Positions 32,742 through 44,532 are shown, counted from the first letter of the stretch. The stretch: 64,000 nucleotides of DNA from Cylicocyclus nassatus (GCA_958299035.1 CATQJL010000001.1:78079594-78143593), one strand, 5' to 3'. Numbers and translations: made by a program. The notes: generated by a model not told the origin, from the sequence alone.

Positions 32742-33759
32742 TAAAGTAATCCAGCATGTTCGTGCCGTTTTCTTGACTCAACATCAATCCACATAAAATA
32801 GCACATTGAAAACAATTTTCTGTCTTTTCGTGTAGCTGATTTATAAATTGGTTTTTCTCATGCTCACTTGAATAGAAAATACAAGTTATTGCTTTTAGCT
32901 TATTACTCGCCTTTAACTGATTGTCAAATCTTCACTTTGCACCTCAAAAAATCTAATAACAAGTGATAGATCAACTTGCAAGTTAATATAGCTTTCCTAT
33001 AATGCTAAAAATTTTTGAAAAAATTGCTTAGGGCTCTTTCAATTTCCAGATGCATCATTACACAAGCGTCAGAATTTTAACACTTTGTACACTTAATTCT
33101 CAACAAGCATTATGATACCACGTGAAAGAGCCTAGCCGCATACAGTGCACATGGCACAGACCTGTAACTACAAGGGAGTTTAAGCCAAAAAAATTTGCCA
33201 GAAATGATAAACACCATCTTTCTCACCCATCGCTGCAATTTTTAAAATTGAAATTTTTTATCTTACAAACTGGACCTATGCATTTTGAAGTTAAAGGTGT
33301 CAACTGTCTTTTGAAGCTAAAAATGAATTCAAATTAAGACGTCTTGAAAAGACCGATTCTAGTTATTTTAGCCCTATTTAGGGTGACCCAATTCTCAGCT
33401 TCAACCTTCAACTACGAAAGGAAATTCCGCTATCGCAACCTATAAGTTTATAAGTTCTATAAGTTTATATTTAAGCCGTACATAAGTAATCCTACACAAA
33501 TTACCATGCAAAACCACATTTTGCCCTTCCTCTAGCTGCAGAGGTTATGCATCCTTGCATTTATGAGTGATCCACAGTGAACGCTAAAAATGCCCATAAC
33601 TCTGCACAAAACAAATCGCATTTCAAACTTTATCTGACAGCTATAAAGATTTTGCTTAGACCCTATCGATTATGTTTGAAAAGGTCCGCATTTGACTGAA
33701 CTTTGACTGAAAGACTTAGATACATTTATGTAATCACTTTCGTAAACTTCCTACGCGTG
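32742..33759. other. Unassigned interval between two Helitrons
   Basis: AT-rich. No supported gene or repeat edges. Confidence 0.35.
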
Positions 33760-34058
33760 TCTTATATATAAAGCTGAATGTCTGTTTGTCTGTATGTCTG
33801 TCTGTCTGTGTGTATGTGTGTACGTATGTTCCGAATAGAAAATTCCATTTCTGAACCGATCCCGACCAAACTTGGCACACATACACTTCGGGGCGGGGAG
33901 CGTGTCATAGGCTACTTTTCGTGTCGATCGACATCGATTTTATCGATTTTTTGCAAAATTTGAGCTACGAGCTGGGAGTTGGTACAGGGGGGTAATCGAG
34001 CATGCTGATTACGAATAAAATAATGACAGGGCCGGGCGGAGCCGGATAAGCCATCTAG
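33760..34058 (+). mobile_element. Short nonautonomous Helitron, 299 bp
   Basis: Start TCTTATATATAAAGCTGAAT, TCTG/TATG microsatellite, CCGACCAAACTTGGCACACA, ATCGAT tracts, hairpin GCCGGGCGGAGCCGG, end CTAG followed by T. The base before the start is G rather than the usual A. Confidence 0.88.
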
Positions 34059-34905
34059 TTATCTGTATGCTACCTTCAAGGAATTTGCCTTATCTGATAA
34101 GTTTTGGAAAAGCAAATCATGAGCAATCTACCAGCCCCTTTAATCAACAGATTAGATCCTGGCAGATAAGGAAAACACTCGAATTTTGCATTTTTTTCAA
34201 AAATCTCCCTAACAAACCCTCCATCTTCGAAATTAACTATGAACAATTTAGTTTTTGGAAAGCAAAAAAGATGATAATGAAAGAGCGAATTTTTGAGAAG
34301 CCCGTCACACATGTGGACCACCCTGCAATGCTGCAACTTTAACATCTTCAATCATGGCACGCGTACTTGCTTTGCTACAAAACGTTGCCAACAGAAGAAG
34401 CCTAGATTTGGAGCATGAAACTGTTAATCATGATGCTTGAAAGCGGTTTTGAAAAGTGCGACATGCACATAAGTTTTTTTTCAAGGTTTTTCTCAAATTC
34501 TGTTGTGCAGTGCATTGAGTGCTGCAGTCTCAGATTTCAAAACCATACCTAGGAGATTGATCCGAAGATTGCAGCAATGATTAAAATCATGTTTGCATAA
34601 TCCAAACTCCAAAACATACGTTTGGCACAATCCTTTGAAATGTCAACTAATCTCAAGTGTGGGATAGGGGTGCGCAAAGTAAGAAAAATTGGACTGAAAA
34701 AGAGTGAAATCATAAAACATCGTTTTTCTAGGCCTGATTAAACGGTCGTAAATCGAGGTCGTCCTTTCTTTTTACGTGGTGAACATACTGCCGCGGCCGC
34801 TGCAGTCAGGCGCAGTCAGCTTGGGCCATTACGGCAGTAGCAGTATGAAACATCTTTTCAAAACCAAACAGTTCCTGCATTGTTCGACCTTTAATATTCT
34901 CTAGT

Positions 34906-35103
34906 TAAGTTAGGTCACCAAAAATCTGCCGCAGAAAAATTTGAAATTGTCAGTACACATGTTTTTTGGCCTACTTTTTGCAACTGTTAAGAGTCGTCCA
35001 AACAGCACAAATTCTTCACAATCGCAAAGAGTAGGCCAAAGAACATATGTACTGACGATTTCAGATTTTCTGCAGCATTGCAGATTTTTGGTGACCTAGC
35101 TTA
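34906..35103. mobile_element. 198-bp foldback element
   Basis: The inverted arms TAAGTTAGGTCACCAAAAAT and, in reverse, TAAGCTAGGTCACCAAAAAT continue for about 80 bp each, leaving a short loop. No coding capacity. Class unknown. Confidence 0.8.
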
Positions 35104-35522
35104 AATCAAATCTTATATGGTCTTAGTTTTCCATTTTTATCTCCGCATCCAATGTGAAACAGAAGCTCCGCAAAACAGCGTTCGAAAGCGAAAGACTTAT
35201 TCTTTCTAATAAAATTACAAGCAAGCAAACCCGTTGGAACAGCGCAAAGTTACAAACTTTTGAAAATGAAAAGACAGAACTTTCGGCCCAACCTAATATG
35301 TCTATACACAAAATACGAAAGGATCATTAATATGTAAGTTATATTTGATCTACTACAAAACAATTTGACATTTGAAAAAATTTTGACATATAATAAAACA
35401 GGTTCACTGGCTCTTCTTCCTTACTGAGGAGTTCCGGGGAGAGCTCGGAGTTTCTGTACTCCGTTAAGGGTAGGAACGAAACGGAGTTAAAAACTCACAT
35501 ACATAATTGATTTCCAATATTA
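35104..35522. other. Interval with one mariner-style terminus
   Basis: At about 35275-35298 the sequence ends CTTTCGGCCCAACCTAATA, a mariner-type right terminus, but I could not find its left partner. Confidence 0.4.
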
Positions 35523-36484
35523 TAGGGTGCGGAAAAAGTATTGTCCTTCCAACTTGGCTCCTGAAATACCTCAAACATAAAGTAAATCTATAGTTTTTTG
35601 ATTCCCACACGTAAGCGAGATGTTTAAGATAAGATAAAGATAAGTTTGATTTGAAACTGTTCCCTTCTGTTCGTTTGAACGAATGATAACAGCGCGCAAG
35701 AACACTAACGATGCGCCGACAGCGTACAAGCGCGATTTTGGACCGTAACTATACCACCAGCATTGCTATAAGGTTCAAATTGAGCTGTTATGTAGTGCAT
35801 GACCCCTTCTCCAATATTCTACACCCATTATAGATGAATTATAGTTTAGTGACTCCTGTTTTGGCCAAATAAGAAAGATTATACCACACGCAAATCGCAA
35901 AAATTTTGGAAAAAGGTGGGAGTCAGGACTGCACTTGCTTAATGAATTGGACTCAAACTATGATTTGAAATTCCAGATCCCAACAAAAGTAACAGAAATA
36001 ATGAAAAGAGCATCGGACTTTGTCTAAATCACGATTTTGGAGCGATAAGCGATTATACCCAGGTCTCTGTGCCACGTTTTCTGATCGCACTCTGTTGCGC
36101 CGCAGCCACTTTCTCGTTAGAAAAATTCACAATTTTTCTCCTAGTTCAACTGCTGACTGGATACTTTCAGAATATTTCGAGAACCACTACCACATTCCTT
36201 AAGCAGTGGAGGATTTCTCAAGTTGGCGTGACAAACAAAAAAAATTCTCAAAAAATCCTTATGCTTCTTCAGATTTGTAAAGGGGATTTGCAAGATTTGA
36301 TATGAGATGCGCTGCGAAAAGAAATCCGCCGCCAAGTAAAACTGTGGAATTTTGAAGCCAGTTTTTGTAAATTGATAAAATATATTCTCGTCTTGGGAAT
36401 TATGTCTAATTTACCAGAAAAAACTGTGAATTATGCCGATTTTTTGAACTTCATTTTGAGGAACAGTACTTTTTCCGCACCCTG
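35523..36484. mobile_element. Tc1/mariner-like element, 962 bp
   Basis: The ends TAGGGTGCGGAAAAAGTA and, in reverse, CAGGGTGCGGAAAAAGTA are flanked by TA. Several short open frames lie at 36020-36340, but no DDE/D motif is recognisable, so it is either a MITE or a badly decayed transposon. Confidence 0.78.
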
Positions 36485-36489
36485 TATAG

Positions 36490-37272
36490 TACCACACTTG
36501 TATACAATACCACCCGTAATTTGTGAAAAAAATTGGCGGCGGCACCTAACTCAATTAGGTGGAAAAGATGTTAAAGATTTTGGTGATTGATGCAGCATTT
36601 CATCCGCTTTCTAATGGTTACGAAATTATTGCAGCACAGCCAATGAATTCTTCAAATAGCCAAAATCTGCAGCCCTTGTTTTTTGCGATCGTTAAAATCT
36701 ACAGTTTCCTTAAACTTTTGTATCAATCTCCGAAAGAATCCAGGTAGCGTGTGTATAGAACGAAGTCTACAAGATGCAAAATACTTGTTTAGTATAAAAT
36801 CATAAAAATCAAGACCATCATAATTCATTATAATTCATGTCAAATAATTGTAATTGTAATATTTTGATCCTTATTCGTAATAGTTTTTGTTAAAATCATC
36901 ATAATTTATGTTTTTGAGCGTGTCCTGGGTGTACCCCAAAAATTTGAAATTTGATACTTGAGTCCGTTAACTCTCATTTCCTTTGTGTCGCTAAAATGTG
37001 TTCTATAAGTTCGGTTTATCAAATTGTTACTTGGACTCCTTTGGAGGATGGGTTTACAATAGAGAGATTGTGAAACTTGACCATCCCAAAAAACATGGGT
37101 CGCAGCTTCGGTTGTTTTCCGAGAGCTCATTGAATGTGCTGCAAACTTTTTATAACCATGAAAAAGAAGATGAAATGCTGCATTGAATGCTACCAAAACC
37201 TCTTGGAAATTCTCATTCAAACTAAATGTGGCGCCGTTTGAAAGAAGCGAACAAACTTTTGGAACGAGTTAA
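36490..37272. mobile_element. Diverged mariner-type MITE related to the one in PLE2
   Basis: Colinear with the 44533-45552 element (AAGATTTTGG..., GCAGCATTTCAT, AATGGTTA, CAAAATCTGCA). The right end, in reverse, reads AACTCGTTCCAAAAGTTTG. The left end is eroded. Confidence 0.65.
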
Positions 37273-37539
37273 TATATCAATGCTTGCCTATTAGACTATT
37301 CATTGAACCTCGCATGAGTTTACAAAAGCGGTCTCGAGTCGAGACGGGATGGAATAAAAGCCTATCTTTAGATAAGCATTAATAATTCAATTCCAAATCT
37401 TACTTCCATATGCGAGAAATTTTTCAAAAAGCTATGAGCGTTCAAACATGCAAAAATTTAGCACCACACCGTACAAAAACACTTTTTTTGCTTCTAATAA
37501 ATATGAGCATTCCTTGGAATTAGTTCACTTTATGCTTGC

Positions 37540-37920
37540 CTGACACTCCCAAGTCGGATTTTAAGCACATTATGCATTAAAATTCCGAATTGGCTTCAAC
37601 TATTAACCGTCCATAACTTTTTGTCAAGGAATTGCATTGCAGATATGAGGTAATTATGGGATCAGCTCATTAAGCCACTAGATTATCGATAAATTTTGGC
37701 AGAAGTTAGCGTTTTGTGTATGTTTTCCTCAGCCAGTAACCCATCACCTTCGCTGGAGCCGCGGCGGAGACTTCCGAGGCTCCATACAACAAATGATGGT
37801 ATCGAAACGTTAGCCTGATTAATAAAAATTGCTAATCTTGGCTATTGGCTAAAGAAGACATAAACAGATATGCCTTTCATTCCAATTCGCCACTCCAACT
37901 TGGGATCGTTCCGTTGTAAA
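37540..37920. repeat. Diverged copy of the 61258-62187 foldback family
   Basis: Shared phrases are CACTCCCAAGT, CATAACTT, GCAGATATG and ATCAGCTCAT, then AATTCGCCACTCCAACTTGG and ATCGTTCC at the right end. Confidence 0.6.
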
Positions 37921-38403
37921 AGCTTGACTGTGATAGTCTTGGCGACTACTTCGAATAAACAGTTCTCAGTTTCTGGAGGATGCCATGAAGGAAGATAAAA
38001 GATGAAGTGACTAAAAAACCGATTATATCAACTGTATCACTTGTATCTCCGATCATCGTGTTACACGAGCGTATACCAGTGATGCCTCCATTCATCCCTG
38101 TCTCGGGCGATTGTTGACCAATGTTTACTTATCGCACCAAGAGAACTTCATTAAAGGACTTCGTGAACATATCTGACCATCGCGCCGGCGGTCTTCATCG
38201 TTCAGGTTTGACGTCCAGTGGTATCCAATTTGTTACAGCCCTCGTCCATCGGTTGTCGTCGAAACGCGTCACGTGCCCGGTCTATATTATCTTTTTCAGC
38301 TTGGCATATGCGGCAGCGTCCTTGATCTTCGATCGTTGACGTAGGGCAGAAATTCGTATTCCCTGCCTTACTTGCGTGAACTGGTTCACTCCTAGCATCA
38401 CTC

Positions 38404-38495
38404 CGTACGCTTCAGAAACATGGACAATGAGGAAGCAAAATAACGCAAAGCGCGTGTCATCCTCCTTCTCATTGTCCATGTTTCTGAAGCGTACG
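38404..38495. repeat. Perfect 28-bp inverted repeat inside the RTE C-terminus
   Basis: The arm from CGTACGCTTCAGAAACATGG through ACAATGAG at 38404-38431 is matched exactly in reverse at 38468-38495, with a 36-bp spacer. It falls in the codons for YASETWTM and replaces the expected following codons. Confidence 0.9.
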
Positions 38496-38689
38496 TCAAA
38501 GCAGGAAAAACCGTAGAGTTGAAGAGGTGGGGCGGACCCGGATGTTCTTTACCTTCTTCATTATGTCCTCACTTGTCTCATATGCTCCCCATACAGCAAG
38601 TTTCCTCCAGCTCTGTTCTAAAGCTAGATCGTTCGTTAAATTGAGTTCGCGATTCTTTATAAATGTCGTGAAATTAAGCTTTTACCCTC

Positions 38690-39455
38690 ACCTGTGAGAA
38701 TTTCACCAGCATTCTGCACACGCGCGCTTAAAGTCGAAAATCTCATAACTTTCACTTTTCTAACCACAATTTGGGAGCAAATAAATGAATTCTTCTGAAA
38801 ACATAGCAGTTGTATTAGATAAAGATTGTTTACCTGCTGCGTGCTTACGTAGGTTTTCGGAGATATCTGGACTGAAGAATTAACGTTTCGAAATAGATAC
38901 TCGCTGCTGACATTCTGTGGGCCAGAAATTCCTCATAATTAAGCAATCGCCAAAGCTTCGCCCATTTCTGTAAACTTGAGAAAGCACACCTTAACTACAA
39001 CATCTGAAGAAAAACCTAGCTATTTAGTGCGCGAAGAATTCCAAATTTTCATAATTTGGCACACAAAAGCCTACAATAAATGCGCTCGAGAACTGAGCAT
39101 TTTTTAATTTTTATCTTTTCTTTTCGCAGAACCCCAGCTTTGGAGTCTTTTCTATACACACGTAAACTCATGGCCTGCGGCTACAAGTGAAGCTGATTGC
39201 CAGCCATACGAACAAAACGTTAAGGGAGTTGTAAGCTCTTAAAGAGAAGTTTTCAAAGAAAAAAATTTCAGTTTTTTGACGCATAGTTTTCTTCCCTTTT
39301 GCCATATTAGTAGGGGCAGGGCGCGCTAAATTACAAAAGGTTTGTTATTTCGTATGGTCTTACTGCATTCAAAAATATGATGACTGAACGAAGTTAAAGC
39401 CTTCCAAATTGAAAATCTGCAAAACGGACATTATTTTTGCAACAACCTAGTACAT
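38690..39455. repeat. Dispersed repeat of about 750 bp, copy 2, in the RTE
   Basis: Colinear with 27130-27890. It lies between RTE motif A (NLKMAFD) and the post-RT region (WGAYETSEDI), so its arrival or a linked deletion removed the RT catalytic core. Confidence 0.72.
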
Positions 39456-41011
39456 CTCACGAATTATCTTGATGTACTGAGTCAGAATACCTTAGTTGCT
39501 TGTGGCATCGATGACGGCTTTAGTTTTAACAAGTCAAAGGCCATTTTCAAGTTGATAAAGGTGAGAAAGAGCGGCATTTTGTACTCTCGTGACACTTCAG
39601 CGAGCCCTAACACCGTGGGTATGTGGTCTATCGTGCTGAATCCTCTTCGAAACCGGGCTTGCTCGCACGACCGTCCTTCGTCTGGTTCTTTTCCGATCTT
39701 GAGAATAACTCGCGTAAAGAGTTTCTAGAGTACAGACAACAGGCAGATAGGGTTGCTGGTCTTCCATTGTCCTGGAACCTTGCCTTCCGTCAGGTACCGC
39801 ATGAAGAGCCCTGCCAAGGTCTTGATGAGAACTGGCGAGAGGTATGGTGGAAGGTGGACGTGGCTCGCAAAAATATTTGAATAGAAGTCGTGGATGACCT
39901 CCCCCATTGATCTTCGGGAAGCAGTTATGGTTTCGTCAGGGACCAAGTGCGGTCATCTTAATCTTAAAGTTGACGAAGCTTCGGCGGGCGTTGCGTATAC
40001 TTCTTCCAGCCTCCGCGGCGTCAACCGTCACTGCTACTCTTCTCTCTTTGAGGTCTTCCTTTTGTCGCCCTTCTGCAGCACTTCGCAAATTCGGACATCA
40101 GTCGGTAGTTGCCTGTGGCTCGTTCTCGTCCACGTTGGCGTATAAGCTCCAAACTCTCCGGAAAAACTCTTTTCATACTTCTTAGACTCTGAGCTTCCTT
40201 GTCACAATCGCGGAGATGTGGAGCGAACCGTTCGTATTCTTCGTCGATGTTGTCAATCACGGTATCTCGCCATGAAGATATTGAGGAAAACAAATCTCAA
40301 TTGATGGTTTTCATCGGACGATATTTTCTGAACCTGACGGTTCTTACTCCATTCCGCAAAAAGTAGAAATTGGCACGAGGACGTGATAGTCCTGATCTCG
40401 TTTAGAATCTCGGAACAGAAGCGACGTCCCTCAGGCAGTATTTCTGTTGACGATGATGTGGCCAATCTCGTTCTGGTACTCTCCACCGGGCGATTCCGAG
40501 GTCCAGCGTCGGGAAGGGAGCTTTTGGAACTGTGAATTCCTATGGATAGTTCTCGTCGTCATGATAAACTTGGACAGTCTCCCCCTCTTCCTTGTTCGTT
40601 CCACTGTAATCATGGGTTCTGATGTGAAGTTCCGCAGTCCGACCTTAGCTCCGATCTTCGCATTGAAGTCACCGACGATAATCTTGTAAAAGGGGTGATC
40701 TTTTCTGAAGAACTTCTTCAATTCCATATAAAATGCTTCAAGCTCGTCCTCGTCGTAGCTGGATGTTGGGGCGTATACAATGAAGACGGTCAAGGTAAGG
40801 ATTGGACCACATCTTGATATTTGCAAACGTCCGATTCAGGCTGTGAGTTGTGCGAAAGAATCGATGTTCATGGCCAAACTCGTGTTGACAGCCTCTCACT
40901 CCACCTACTCCTCGACTGTCGCATGTTCCCAAGAACAGTTCTTATCCAATATTTCCTTTAGTTGCTTGAGCATAGTCCAAGATTGATACAGAACTTTATC
41001 ACACAAAATAA

Positions 41012-41051
41012 CAAATTGACGTTTCTGCGAACTCGCCCTCTTCAGAGTCTA
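41012..41051 (-). ncRNA. Hammerhead ribozyme motif with weakened stem I (PLE2 left)
   Basis: The minus strand reads TAGACT, CTGAAGA, GGGCGAGTTCGCA, GAAAC, GTC, AATTTG. All catalytic boxes are intact, but stem I has two wobble pairs and one mismatch, so activity is doubtful. Confidence 0.75.
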
Positions 41052-41238
41052 AAAAGTCGAAGACAATAAGTAAATTATCGGATCAAACACCTCGTCGACC
41101 ACAAAAAATGGCCAACCCTCTGAGACAAATGACAGCCTCAAACAAAACCAAAATCAAGCCGGTGCTCAACTTAGCAGATGATAATGATAGGTGCAGACCA
41201 CTTATGTCAAAAGCTGTCTGCCTTACTTTTATAGTTAA

Positions 41239-42425
41239 CTAGCTGGCTTACCCGGCTCCGCCGTATCCGGACCAAACTTGGCACACATACACTTCGGGCC
41301 CCGGCGGGTGTCACAGTCCACTTTTCGTTATCGATCGATGTCGATTTTACCGATTTTTATCGATTTCTTCGCAGAGTTCACCTACAGGGCTAGGAGTTGG
41401 CACAGGGGGGAAGTGAGCATGGGAATTCCGAATACAATATTAGTTTTCAGAATTATCGGTTACTTTTATTGATTTTCTCGATTTTTTGTAAATTTTGACA
41501 TGCGAGGCTGAGATTTTGCACAGGGGGGTAATCGAGCATGCTGATTACGAACACAATATTAGTTTTCAGGATCGTCCATTACTTTTATCGATTTTATCGA
41601 TTTTTTTGTAAAGTTTGACCTGCGGGGCTGGGAGTTTGCACAGGGGGTAATCGAGCATGCAGATTACGAATACAATATTAGTTTTCAAGATCGTCCATTA
41701 CTTTTATCGATTTTATCGATTTTTTGAAAATTTGAGCTAGGGGGCTGGAATTTGGCACAGGGGTGTAATCGAGCATGCTGATCACCCCCCTTGGGGATGA
41801 TCAGCATGCTCGAATACCCCCCTGTGCCAACTCCCAGCCCCCTAGCTCCAACTTTGCAAAAAATCGATAAAATCGATAAAATTAATCGATAATCCCGAAA
41901 ACCAATATTGTATTCGGAATCCCCATGCTCGATTACCCCCCTGTGCGAACTCCCAGCCTCGTAGCTCAAACTTTGCAAAAAATCGATAAAATCGATAAAA
42001 GTAATCGATTCCTGAAAACCAATATTGTATTCGGAATCCCCATGCTCGATTACCCCCCTGTGCCAACTCCCAGCCCCGTAGCTCAAACTTTGCAAAAAAA
42101 TCGATAAAATCGATAAAAGTAATCGATAATCCTGAAAACCAATATTGTATTCGGAATCCCCATGCTCGATTACCCCCCTGTGCCAACTCCCAGCCCCGTA
42201 GGTGAACTCAGCAAAAAAATCGATAAAAATCGATAAAATCGATATCGATCGATGACGAAAAGTAGCCTATGACACCCGCCGGGGCCCGTAGTGTATGTGT
42301 GCCAAGTTTGGTCCGGATCGGTTCAGAAATGGAATTTTCTATTCGGAACATACGTACACACATACATACATACAGACAGACATACATACATACATACAAA
42401 CAGACATTCAGCTTTATATATAAGA
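41239..42425 (-). mobile_element. Palindromic Helitron with tandem arms, 1,187 bp (copy B)
   Basis: Same length and nearly the same sequence as copy A at 31555-32741, with small indels in single units. It starts TCTTATATATAAAGC and ends hairpin plus CTAG on the minus strand. It is inserted between A and T in the PLE2 inverted repeat; PLE1 shows the unoccupied site. The inversion centre is near 41793. Confidence 0.92.
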
Positions 42426-42868
42426 TTAGTGACCTCGTTTGACTTGACCTCATTGTTCAAAAGACACAGAGGCTCTGATATAATGACAGCTCGCTAGTAA
42501 TGGCTAAGCACACGTCCTTCCGGCTATTTTTTTTTGATTTTGGGCGGCTATCCAAAGCCCTTCGAGCCAAACTTTCTTTCTTTTTCGTAAAAACTGTTTT
42601 GGAGAGGCAGACCATCCAACTCCTACGCCGCTGCTCAAAAGAACATGTGATGCCGAATTTTATCTCAAGGAAGCGAAGTATGTGGGCTCTCCATGAAGTA
42701 TGTGGACTATCCAAAGAAAGTCAGCGAGTAAAGATAATCGAGCAACAACTTCTTCGTATCACACTTCAATCCAAGCAGAATCATATGTATAAGATTTTGT
42801 CTAAGTGTTTATACAAGGAGCAATATTCTGTACGATGTAAGCCTGATCGCCTTTGGAATAGGATCGTG

Positions 42869-42930
42869 GTAAGTTGAAGCACATCTGTGGTCATATCCGA
42901 TCTAATACTAATACTAAGTCTAGATTGCAG
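42869..42930 (+). other. Retained spliceosomal intron in PLE2
   Basis: 62 bp, GTAAGT donor and ATTGCAG acceptor, homologous to 13002-13056 in PLE1, between NRIV and KKF codons. It is 7 bp longer through a duplicated ACTAAT-like stretch. Confidence 0.75.
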
Positions 42931-44171
42931 AAAAAGTTCAAAACTTCGATTGAATAAGGGCAAGATCATTCACAAGAGCCGGCTAGTGCAAACAATTTTG
43001 ATTACGAAAGGCTGCTTCCGCTCTCACTAATGCTCCTAGTTAATTTCGGGTGTCAGTAATTGGCAATGCACTCATTTCCGATAATGCGCCACCTTTACTG
43101 GACCTCGGTCTTAGTTTCGCACCTAATCAATCAATAGGATCGCGGGTATCGCGTAGGATTATCGGCAGCCTGCAGATGTCACGAAAAAATACGTCAACGA
43201 GCCAACGAGCGAGAGAGCGCAAGAGACAGCGAAACATCTGCGGAAAAAACATGGCCAGTTATCCCTTTTCCATTTGGTTTACAAACCATAGGAGCCTAAT
43301 CAACCAGCGGACGCGAAGTTCCGAGTGCTTGTTACTGGGTTGTTCTCAGTTCTTAGTCGTTTCCACCAAAAACGACAAAATAGTAATTTATCATTTTTGC
43401 AACGCCGCGGCCTGCGCGAAATTCGCGACCTTTGTGCTGCAGGGGAAATCAAGGTGTCTGCCAGCGACAAAGGAGGGGAGTTTGTGGTTTTTTTCCGTGA
43501 TCTGGACATGGCAATCACATGATATGGCAAACACCATCTGCAGGATATCACGTAATGAGCCGATGACAGCAAACAATTTCAGGAAGCAATACCGCCGCTT
43601 GAACAGGATATGGTTAGACGTAGCTAAAGTGAAGGCATTTCAGAGCTATCGGTTCACGTTTAAAGACCGATCTGCCTATGTGTCAGGTCCTCTATACTCT
43701 AATCAAAACACATAAATATTGATAGTTATTGATAATTTAACGTCCAATAATCCGCAAGATTTAACGGCCTATCATCAGCAGTGTTGGAGGTTCTACGGAT
43801 AAGATTTCGTTGTTTCTCAATACTATTTTACAGCTGCTAAAGTTTTTCCTGCACATCTCTTTAGCACCTGAATGTTTCTTGATTGTCTGCGCAGCACCAA
43901 TGTAAGGCAAGGGTGCGTTTTGGAGTTTTTCGATGTGGAATCGCTCTATACCAACGTCTCCAACGATGCCGCAATGCAAGCTACCTTCGAACTTCTTGTA
44001 GAACACCAGCCGTCACTCAACCTTTATGGTCTTAGCATCAAAGGCATCTTGTCGTTGGTTGAGGAATGTCTCAACCGCTCCATATTTTGTTGATGAGGAA
44101 ACTATTACAGGCAGATTAGTTTGGCTAGAAAAGAGACTAGGGCCGACCTTGGCAATTGTTTTCTTGTCTAA

Positions 44172-44447
44172 GGGTTCCTTCATACTACGCAGCAAGACGC
44201 AGCACGCCCTGCGGCGTGCGCCGCTGAAGTCGCAGTGAAAATATGCGCTCACGGCAGCCCTTTGCCGGTTATAGATGTACGTCTATATTTACTGCACGTT
44301 CGTGTTTTCCTTGAGCTTCTTTCACCGCAAGCAACTTATGATTTCACTGCGACTGCAGTAGGCACGCCGCACGACGCGGCGTGCTGCTGCGTGCTCCCGC
44401 GTGCTGCGGCAGGTTGCTGCGTCCTGCGGCGTAGTATGAAGGAACCT
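44172..44447. mobile_element. Harbinger-type MITE shared with PLE1
   Basis: Same family, orientation and codon as 16213-16526. The left flank is TAA; the right flank has become CAA and the last terminal base is changed. The interior is shorter than in PLE1. Confidence 0.9.
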
Positions 44448-44532
44448 CAAGGTGAAAAGCCTATATACTGGCGAGCAAGCCTTTGCTCTACTGTCGGTAC
44501 GTGGACGATTGCTGTATCGTGTGTTTTATATA

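Larger units (their letters stand above)
38020..40945 (-). pseudogene. RTE LINE, main body, broken
   Basis: From the PLE2 junction the minus strand reads ELFLGTCDSRGVGGV and FIVYAPTSSYDEDELEAFYM, then VGDFNAKIGAKVG and GRLSKFIMTTRTIHRNSQF (APE endonuclease). It continues into the reverse transcriptase (PPYLSPVLIKTLAGLFMRYL, KVPGQWKTSNPICLLSV, FLTFINLKMAFD). The RT core with its FADD motif is replaced by an inserted repeat (38690-39455). The C-terminal part follows: AVWGAYETSEDIMKKVKNIR, RSKIKDAAAYAKLKKIRWAG, HWSTIARDRDEWRHHW, and a GATACAGTTGATA tail at about 38020. Motif A has Asn for the catalytic Asp, and the endonuclease SDH-like NEIDH is NEIGH. It is inactive. The style is that of hookworm RTE elements. 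Confidence 0.88.
40945..42600 (-). repeat. PLE2 inverted 3'-end copy, split by a Helitron
   Basis: 40945-41238 matches the PLE1 left repeat; 42426 to about 42600 continues with the inverted endonuclease tail (minus-strand SKKNSRKDVCLAITSELSLY). A 1,187-bp Helitron sits between. The uninterrupted sequence at 12545-12560 in PLE1 gives the empty site (GTTAATTAGT). Confidence 0.85.
42600..44526 (+). pseudogene. PLE2 reverse transcriptase, N-terminal part to catalytic core
   Basis: Pieces in order: VLERQTIQLLRRCSKEHVM, KIIEQQLLRITLQSKQNHMY, an intron (42869-42930), then VIGNALISDNAPPLLDLGLS, EIRDLCAAGEIKVSASDKGG, FFDVESLYTNVSNDAAMQAT (catalytic motif A), RLGPTLAIVFLSK and, after a MITE, a degraded YVDDCCIVCF-like motif (the first residues are frame-shifted). 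Unlike PLE1 there is no 464-bp or hAT-like insert. Frame breaks are frequent. Confidence 0.85.

Noticed and set aside
35523..36484. Tc1 transposase gene inside the TA-flanked element
   Set aside because: Open frames there are short and I could not find any DDE/D or PPxSPDLNP-type motif.
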